Below the pieces are notes generated by a model that made no database searches, was not told where the DNA came from, and worked only from the letters and a program-made list of their open reading frames with translations. DNA of 59,129 bases from CBDCME01 sp965218865 (GTDB lineage Bacteria; Pseudomonadota; Alphaproteobacteria; JAAXGF01): contig CBDCME010000014.1 of NCBI GenBank assembly GCA_965218865.1, positions 1 through 59,129 of the forward strand, in the 5' to 3' direction. How positions within the stretch are numbered: position 1 is the first letter of the stretch; each line of letters opens with the position of its first letter. The translations under genes and the position numbers were made by a program. Positions 54,116 to 59,129 of this stretch are shown piece after piece.

Positions 54116-54568
54116 CTAGTCCAAGAACCGGCCAGATACATAGCCGCTGATACCACCAGGCATCATAACTTGGTACCAGTCGCCGTTTTCCGTGCGGTCT
54201 CGTACGTCCAACATGGTTCCGGCGTTGACCCGGGCGATGACGGTGCTGGAGGACCTTGGCAGTTGATGAATATTCGTACCGTTTTCGGTCACGCGCTTGC
54301 GGACCATCGTGCTGAACGGTGAGCCACCCGTTCCGGCCCCCTCTATACCGGGATCACGGCGGACCGGGGACGATCGATTGACGATCCCCTGACCTTGCTT
54401 GAGGAAATCTAGAAGGAGCTCGATCTTGGCCTCGATGGCCACAAGCCGTCTGTCGTATTCCTCGAATCTTCTTTCCGATCTTTCCAGTTTTGCCGCCGAA
54501 CCGGCAAAAACTGGCGCCGTAAAGCCTATCGAGAAAGCCGCAAGGACAAATACCGTTTGCCGAAACAT
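54116..54568 (-). CDS. Exported SH3-domain protein
   Basis: 150 residues. A signal peptide (FVLAAFSIGFTAPVFA) is followed by a helical segment (RRFEEYDRRLVAIEAKIELLL), a flexible linker and a bacterial SH3b domain (TNIHQLPRSSSTVIARVNAG and WYQVMMPGGISGYVSGRFLD). Such domains often bind peptidoglycan or peptides in the periplasm. The role of this one is unknown. Confidence 0.75.
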   Translation of the reverse strand: MFRQTVFVLAAFSIGFTAPVFAGSAAKLERSERRFEEYDRRLVAIEAKIELLLDFLKQGQGIVNRSSPVRRDPGIEGAGTGGSPFSTMVRKRVTENGTNIHQLPRSSSTVIARVNAGTMLDVRDRTENGDWYQVMMPGGISGYVSGRFLD

Positions 54569-55042
54569 AGTCGGATCTCCTGTGGTAAATTTTTCCTGCC
54601 TAGAACCTACGGTGGGCCAGCGGCGTTATGTTCCGTCCAGAAGGTTACGCGCTGACGGCCCCTCCAACGCGCGCTCCCGACAACCAGCCGCGTAATCAGC
54701 GCGCATTGTCGCGAGTGAGAATTCCGCAGGCAAGGGTTTTTCGTTATGGACGTCCCTATTGCAAATGTCGTCCAATTGCTTTAGCGGCGGGCTACACATG
54801 GCGGCTCGTTGTGGTGCGGGGCGAAGCCCAGCGCCCGCGGTCCGACGATCGGCCCGCCGCGTTACTTCGCCATTCGTGCGTTTCGCGGGCGCGGGACTCT
54901 GGTAGAATAGTTTTCAAGAATGGCCGGGAACAACCCCGGAACACGGACGGGGGCGTGGAAACAAGAAGCGGGCAATTTGTCACAGGTTTCGTGGACGGGT
55001 GGTCGTACATGATGGGGATCGAAGGCTAGTGAAGAGGCACTC
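54569..55042. other. Intergenic region, no gene seen
   Basis: About 470 GC-rich bases. ORFs here lack family resemblance and good start signals. It presumably includes the promoter of the collagen-like gene; TGGTAGAAT near 54900 is a possible -10. Confidence 0.4.
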
Positions 55043-55897
55043 ATGACGGCAGGCAAAGTTGTCAAAGTATTACTCCGCATTTTCCTAATTCTGTTAATGA
55101 TAGCGACCGCAGGCGGTGCCGGCTATTTCGGCTATCAATTCCACTTTCGTTTGCAAGGCGTTGAATTGCTGGCGACGCGGGTTGGAAACCAAGCCGCCGA
55201 AGTCTTGTCGAAAGACGAAGAGTTCATGCACGGAGTCGAAACAATTCTGATCACGAACTACCCCGAGGAAATGAAAGGTGTGTCAGGGGAAGCCGGTCCG
55301 GAGGGACCCCCGGGACCAGCTGGTCCGAAGGGAAACCAGGGCGAAGCCGGCGAACCAGGCCAACCAGGCGAACCGGGTGCAGCCGGCCCCAAGGGGGTAA
55401 CGGGCGAAGTTGGTCCCCCGGGACCGCCGGGCGAAATGGGACCACCAGGCAAGATTCCCAGCGGCGCCATCATGGCCTTCGACCTGGAAGGAGGCTGCCC
55501 AGAGGGGTGGGAAGATTTCGCGGACGGGATCGGACGCACGATCGTCGGCGCTGGAAATCAGTCGGAGGCCGGGCAAGATGAAGATAAATCCGGCAACGGA
55601 CGTTTAAAGCGTGACTTCCGGGCCGTGGGCGGAAGCGTTTCGAATCATCTAAGCACCGCGCAATTGCCGGCCCACAGCCATGGCGAACCAGGGCTGGAGA
55701 GATTCTACGTCGCGAACACGATCGGCGCGGGTTTGAAAGGCCCCGCTCTTACCGGTAATCGCGAATTGATTTTCCTCATGGATCACAGGTTTGCCCAGGG
55801 GGGGAATTCGCCGGCGTTGATGACCTCCACGGGCGACGGTAAATCAGTCGACAACATGCCGCCGTTCATCAACCTTTACCTATGCCGCAAATCCTGA
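55043..55897 (+). CDS. Membrane-anchored collagen-like protein with tail-collar-like C-terminus
   Basis: 284 residues. One N-terminal transmembrane segment (LLRIFLILLMIATAGGAGYFG) precedes a short helical stalk and about 21 Gly-X-Y triplets (residues about 80-145, such as GPEGPPGPAGPKG). The C-terminal domain resembles phage tail-collar/fibre tips: SGAIMAFDLEGGCPEGWEDF, GRTIVGAG, STAQLPAHSHG and NMPPFINLYLCRKS. The collagen part should trimerise and display the collar domain outside the inner membrane. No phage genes are nearby. The ATG at 55043 follows AGAGGCACTC; a weak site. Confidence 0.8.
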   Translation: MTAGKVVKVLLRIFLILLMIATAGGAGYFGYQFHFRLQGVELLATRVGNQAAEVLSKDEEFMHGVETILITNYPEEMKGVSGEAGPEGPPGPAGPKGNQGEAGEPGQPGEPGAAGPKGVTGEVGPPGPPGEMGPPGKIPSGAIMAFDLEGGCPEGWEDFADGIGRTIVGAGNQSEAGQDEDKSGNGRLKRDFRAVGGSVSNHLSTAQLPAHSHGEPGLERFYVANTIGAGLKGPALTGNRELIFLMDHRFAQGGNSPALMTSTGDGKSVDNMPPFINLYLCRKS

Positions 55898-55970
55898 TTT
55901 GCGCGGCCCTCTTGGTCTTACAGTCTGTTCGAAAACTCGCCGCGGCACCGGCCCTCTCCCTGTACCATTT

Positions 55971-56257
55971 AAGTTGACCACTCGAACATAGAAAGTTGAT
56001 GTGGTTGTTGTTTTGTGGGTAACGCGGAGCGTTATCCACAAAATGCGGTCAGCTGAAGATCTGATCGTGTCATTTTTTCGGATCGGACGAGCCTTCTGGG
56101 AGCGACCCATTGCTCCCTGTGTTTCGAGCGCCTGGGGGGGGACGCGTGCCCCGGAGGGACGGCCGCGGCGGACAGCCGGTGGGGAGTTGCGCCTGCGAGC
56201 GCCAGTACAGGGAATGTTCGGCGTCGCGGCGGTCCGAGGCAAGAGAGGAGAAAGGCG
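55971..56257 (+). ncRNA. Candidate IS110 bridge-RNA region, copy 2
   Basis: About 287 non-coding bases upstream of the transposase. The same hairpin as copy 1 lies at 56011-56043, with one changed base (TTTTGTGGGTAACGC). Two more substitutions relative to copy 1 were seen (near 56070 and 56237). RNA production is inferred from the known biology of the IS110 group. Confidence 0.5.
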
Positions 56258-57521
56258 ATGAACTTTGATTGGTTTGCTGGCATTGACTGGGCGACCGAGA
56301 GGCACCAGGTTTGCCTTCTTGATGGTAACGGCGTCATCGTCGTTGAAAGGTCGTTCGCCCACAGCGGGGAAGGGCTGGCCGAGTTGTGCGCGTGGCTGAC
56401 GAAAAAGAGTGGCAGTGTGCCGGAGAGGATTGCCGTCTCCATCGAGGTCCCGCATGGGGCGGTCGTCGATACCTTGCTGGAGCGGGGTTTCGCCATTCAC
56501 AGTATCAACCCCAAGCAGCTCGACCGCTTTCGCGATCGTTTCACCGTCGCCGGCGCCAAGGACGACCGCCGCGACGCCCATGTCCTCGGCGATTCCTTGC
56601 GCACCGACGGCCATTGCTTTCGTCGCTTGAAGGCCGATGCTCCCGCCATCATCGAACTGCGCGAATATTCGCGCCTGGGCCGAGGACCTCGGCCAGGAGC
56701 GCGTGCGCCTCGCCAACCACCTGCGCGAACAGTTGAGACGCTATTATCCCCAGGCCTTGGAGGTCAGCGACGATGTCGCCAGCGAGTGGTTTCTCGCCCT
56801 GTGGAAGAAGGCGCCCACTCCCGAGAAGGCGCGGCGCATCCGAACCAATACCGTTGCCAAGCTGCTGAAAACCCACCGCATCCGCAAAATCGACGCGCCT
56901 GAAGTGTTGCGCCTCTTGCGCCAAAAGCCGCTCACCGTCGCGCCGGGAACTATCGCCGCCGCTTGCGCTCATATCGGTTCCCTGGCCGAGCGTTTGCGCC
57001 TGGTCAACCGCCAGGTCAAGCAGGCCCGAAGCCGCATCGACGGCCTCTGCCGACACATCGCCGATCAACAGGACAGCGCCTCGGGGCAGAAATCCGAGCA
57101 GCGCGACGTGGACATCCTGCTTTCAATGCCCGGAATCGGGAGGACCGTCCTCGCCACGCTGCTCGCAGAAGCCTCGACGCCCCTGCGGGAAAGAAATTAC
57201 CAGGCCCTGCGCACCTTGTCCGGCGCCGCCCCCGTTACCCGCCGGAGCGGCAAACGCTGTCTCGTCATCATGCGTCAGGCCTGCCACGTTCGGCTGCGAA
57301 CCGCCCTTTACCACTGGGCCCGCGTCGCCATCCAACACGATCCCATCAGCCGCCAACGCTATGCCGCCCTTAGGGCCCGGGGACACGGCCACGCCAGAGC
57401 GCTGAGAACCGTCGCCGATAGACTGCTTGCCGTCGCCTGCGCCATGCTCAGAAATCAAACCCTCTTCGATCCATCCCATGCTCAAAAAAAAGCCCAACGC
57501 CGCCTCACTCCGGCAGCGTGA
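56258..57521 (+). pseudogene. IS110-family transposase split in two frames (copy 2)
   Basis: Same organisation as copy 1. The DEDD domain frame runs from 56258 (214-residue ORF ending at 56902) and the Tnp_20 frame runs to 57521 (294-residue ORF opening at 56637). The break is at the same site, near 56668-56682. Both ORF translations look identical to those of copy 1. Shared breakage argues for an ancestral insertion or for recoding. Confidence 0.8.
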
Positions 57522-57673
57522 CCACCTCTCATTTCCCCCTTGCTCAATGGTGGGGAGTCCCCTCCCGGCCACCCATATCAGCAACCTCTCGTGGGTGGCC
57601 GGGAGGGGGGGGGGGGAGAAGGCCAGACGCAAAATATGCGCAGAAGCGCATTTTCGAACAGGCACTTACCGGG

Positions 57674-58285
57674 CTAGACAATAAACTCCCCTGCGGGAAA
57701 ATAGTTACCGTGGATGATAATTCCCACGAATTTGTCGGGCCACATGGCGTACCCAGGCACGGTAAATATCAAGGTGAGCGTGTCGTATCGCGACGGGTGG
57801 ACGGGATCATACGCGTAAACCTCCAAGGTTCCGCGTTCCCCGACAACACCATAAATCGCGATTGTCTCGGGAAAGCGGGTAAGCTGCGCGATTTGCTTTC
57901 CACGGCTGTCGATAATGAACTCGACGCGTCCTTCGCCAACGTTGACAACGACGCCATCCTCTCCACTCGTTTCTCTTTGAGGCGCCTCGGCCATTTTGCG
58001 CGCGTCGGTGAGAATTTCTCCCTGAACCTCTGACCATCCGGGTCGCTCGGAACGGGAATCGGCACACCAGGGAGCGCCGGCGAAGGTACGAACGGACGCG
58101 CAGTCCTTTCTTGTCAATCCAGAAATGGCATGATCGGAAAGCGTTTTGTTGCTGGCAAGGAGACTCGCGCCGTCGAGCGAGACTCCGACGACCGTCACGG
58201 CCGCCGGGACTCCACATCCCGCCAATACGAGCAGGAGTACCAGACACAAAAATATCCGCCCCGAGGCACACGAAGAATTTTGCAT
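57674..58285 (-). CDS. Putative lipoprotein of unknown function
   Basis: 203 residues from the ATG at 58285. A lipoprotein signal peptide (IFLCLVLLLVLAGC) has lipobox LAGC. The rest includes SLDGASLLASNKTLSDHAIS and DCASVRTFAG, a pattern I associate with small DUF-type alphaproteobacterial lipoproteins, and a beta-rich C-terminus. No firm family. The frame extends to 58342, but the signal peptide fixes the start. Its stop lies 10 bp from the end of the hairpin repeat, whose insertion may have affected the 3' end. Confidence 0.65.
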   Translation of the reverse strand: MQNSSCASGRIFLCLVLLLVLAGCGVPAAVTVVGVSLDGASLLASNKTLSDHAISGLTRKDCASVRTFAGAPWCADSRSERPGWSEVQGEILTDARKMAEAPQRETSGEDGVVVNVGEGRVEFIIDSRGKQIAQLTRFPETIAIYGVVGERGTLEVYAYDPVHPSRYDTLTLIFTVPGYAMWPDKFVGIIIHGNYFPAGEFIV

Positions 58286-58417
58286 GGTCACGACCAGAAT
58301 GGACGCCAAATCATTGAAGAATGCATAACGCGCATCGAGCATCGCCAGAGAAGAGGATTCGAATCGCGGAATCGGTTTTGGCGTGACCCGCGGGTTGGAG
58401 TCGGGTAACCAGTTCCC

Positions 58418-59086
58418 ATGGGAAGGCTCTTAAATCGCGTCGTTTCCCTCTTGGCCGCGCTCGTGGCGGCGTCGGCTGCCACCATGGGTGCCCATCCGCC
58501 CGCCGAAGGACCGCTGCCGGATCACCTGCCCCGGGCCGAAAGCCTCACGGGCCGGCTTCTGGTCGCGACGCCGAGCATGAACGATCCGCGTTTCAGCCGA
58601 ACAGTCATCTTCATCGTCCAGCACGACTCGACCGGAGCCATGGGATTGGTGGTTAACCGCTTTCTCGGTCTACAGCCGCTCGAGGCTTTTCTGGAGAATT
58701 CGGGAGCCGAAGGAACGGGCGCCAACGGAGAACTTCGCATCCACTATGGCGGCCCGGTCATGCCGAACCTTGGTTTCGTATTGCATTCACCGGATTATTT
58801 TGGCCCCGGCACGCTTGTCGTCAATCGCTGCGCCTCTATGTCGCGTGACTCCGACATTCTCCACGCCATCTCGGCCGGCAGCGGCCCACAGCGGCTACTC
58901 GTCGCGCTCGGTTACGCGGGTTGGGGCTCGGGGCAGCTCAAGCGCGAAATCAGCGAAACGGCATGGGTTGTCGTCCCCGCCGACGAGGCGATTATTTTCG
59001 ACGATGCCGTCGAAACCAAGTGGCGTCGGGCAATGGCGGCAAGCGAAACCGATCACTGCGGTTTGCGCGAAGCAACCAACGAATGA
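58418..59086 (+). CDS. YqgE/AlgH (UPF0301) family protein with N-terminal signal-like extension
   Basis: 222 residues. The UPF0301 core starts at SLTGRLLVATPSMNDPRFSR, then TVIFIVQHDSTGAMGLVVNR, YGGPVMPNLGFVLHS, and LGYAGWGSGQLKREI. The first 40 residues form a hydrophobic leader (LLNRVVSLLAALVAASAATMG), unusual because family members are normally cytoplasmic. A downstream start is not obvious before the core, so the leader may be real. Function of the family is unclear. Confidence 0.8.
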   Translation: MGRLLNRVVSLLAALVAASAATMGAHPPAEGPLPDHLPRAESLTGRLLVATPSMNDPRFSRTVIFIVQHDSTGAMGLVVNRFLGLQPLEAFLENSGAEGTGANGELRIHYGGPVMPNLGFVLHSPDYFGPGTLVVNRCASMSRDSDILHAISAGSGPQRLLVALGYAGWGSGQLKREISETAWVVVPADEAIIFDDAVETKWRRAMAASETDHCGLREATNE

Positions 59087-59129
59087 ATTCGAGACCAATC
59101 GCCGGCCCAAACCCGATCCTTGTCGGTGG

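Larger units (their letters stand above)
55961..57559 (+). mobile_element. IS110-family element, copy 2
   Basis: About 1.6 kb, boundaries inferred by comparison with the solo hairpin repeat: GGCCCTCTCCC precedes it and CCCCTCCCGGCC follows. It retains the uninterrupted left end (ACCATTTAAGTTGACC). Its coding part appears identical to copy 1; the base differences noticed lie in the non-coding left end. Confidence 0.75.
55920..57663. repeat. Hairpin repeat copy split by IS110 copy 2
   Basis: It begins ACAGTCTGTTCGAAAACTCGC and ends ATTTTCGAACAGGC. It retains the CGGCCACCCA / TGGGTGGCCG hairpin and a run of 12 G (57605-57616). The IS110 insertion point is the same arm position as in copy 1. Confidence 0.75.

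Noticed and set aside
57601..57620. G12 run in the second hairpin repeat as a phase-variation switch
   Set aside because: It is not inside or just upstream of a gene; the nearest gene reads away on the other side.

Overview
The window looks like a piece of an alphaproteobacterial chromosome, probably Rhodospirillales-like. It is GC-rich overall, with a few AT-richer intergenic stretches. Marker content fits: clpS-clpA, a SPOR-domain D,D-carboxypeptidase, a ppiD-trpE / trpG-trpD-trpC-moaC-moeA-lexA neighbourhood, an alphaproteobacterial RluC type, and nadA-nadC. No rRNA, tRNA or CRISPR array was recognised.

Layout. 1-2.1 kb: the end of a GT41 (OGT/SPINDLY-like) glycosyltransferase, a free-standing hairpin repeat with inverted ends, and an RluC-like pseudouridine synthase. 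2.7-15.3 kb: a surface/secreted-protein region in which two large FecR-plus-RTX genes converge on a TIGR03032-type protein and a gamma-glutamyltransferase. The first RTX gene is cut into three pieces by two near-identical inverted IS256-family copies, and its middle piece lies in reverse orientation. Rejoining the pieces on paper gives one open frame of about 1354 residues. The second RTX gene and the gamma-glutamyltransferase carry frameshifts, two of them at homopolymers.

15.4-18.3 kb: a nest of elements, in which the hairpin repeat contains an IS110-family element that itself contains an IS630-family element. A second copy of the repeat-IS110 unit, without IS630, lies at 55.9-57.7 kb. 18.9-25.2 kb: a quiet core of DUF1499 protein, D,D-carboxypeptidase, ClpS-ClpA, and a FetA/FetB-like ABC pair. 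25.2-31.9 kb: a truncated EAL gene next to a transposase relic, then a FemAB-like/TPP-enzyme/RidA operon divergent from a Rieske ferredoxin-ferredoxin reductase pair, then an exported nuclease.

32-39.5 kb: lexA, a decayed ISAs1-like insertion with 60-bp flanking repeats, a damaged moeA 3' end, and the tight operon (small ORF)-trpG-trpD-trpC-moaC. A candidate sigma-54-driven small RNA with a strong terminator lies between moaC and moeA. 39.5-47 kb: a block separating trpE from trpG, with CopA, a CDF exporter, an MFS carrier with a histidine-rich tail, a YibQ-like polysaccharide deacetylase, and a broken formylglycine-generating-enzyme-like gene. 47.1-54.6 kb: trpE and ppiD, divergent nadA-nadC, a GGDEF protein and an SH3 protein. 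55-59 kb: a membrane-anchored collagen-like protein with a tail-collar-like end, the second repeat-IS110 unit, a lipoprotein and a YqgE/AlgH protein.

Main themes: heavy transposon traffic with nested and inverted copies, decay or slippage of secreted-protein genes, and a conserved biosynthetic operon that has been pried open in at least two places. All assignments rest on reading the sequence and recalling family motifs; no database search was run.
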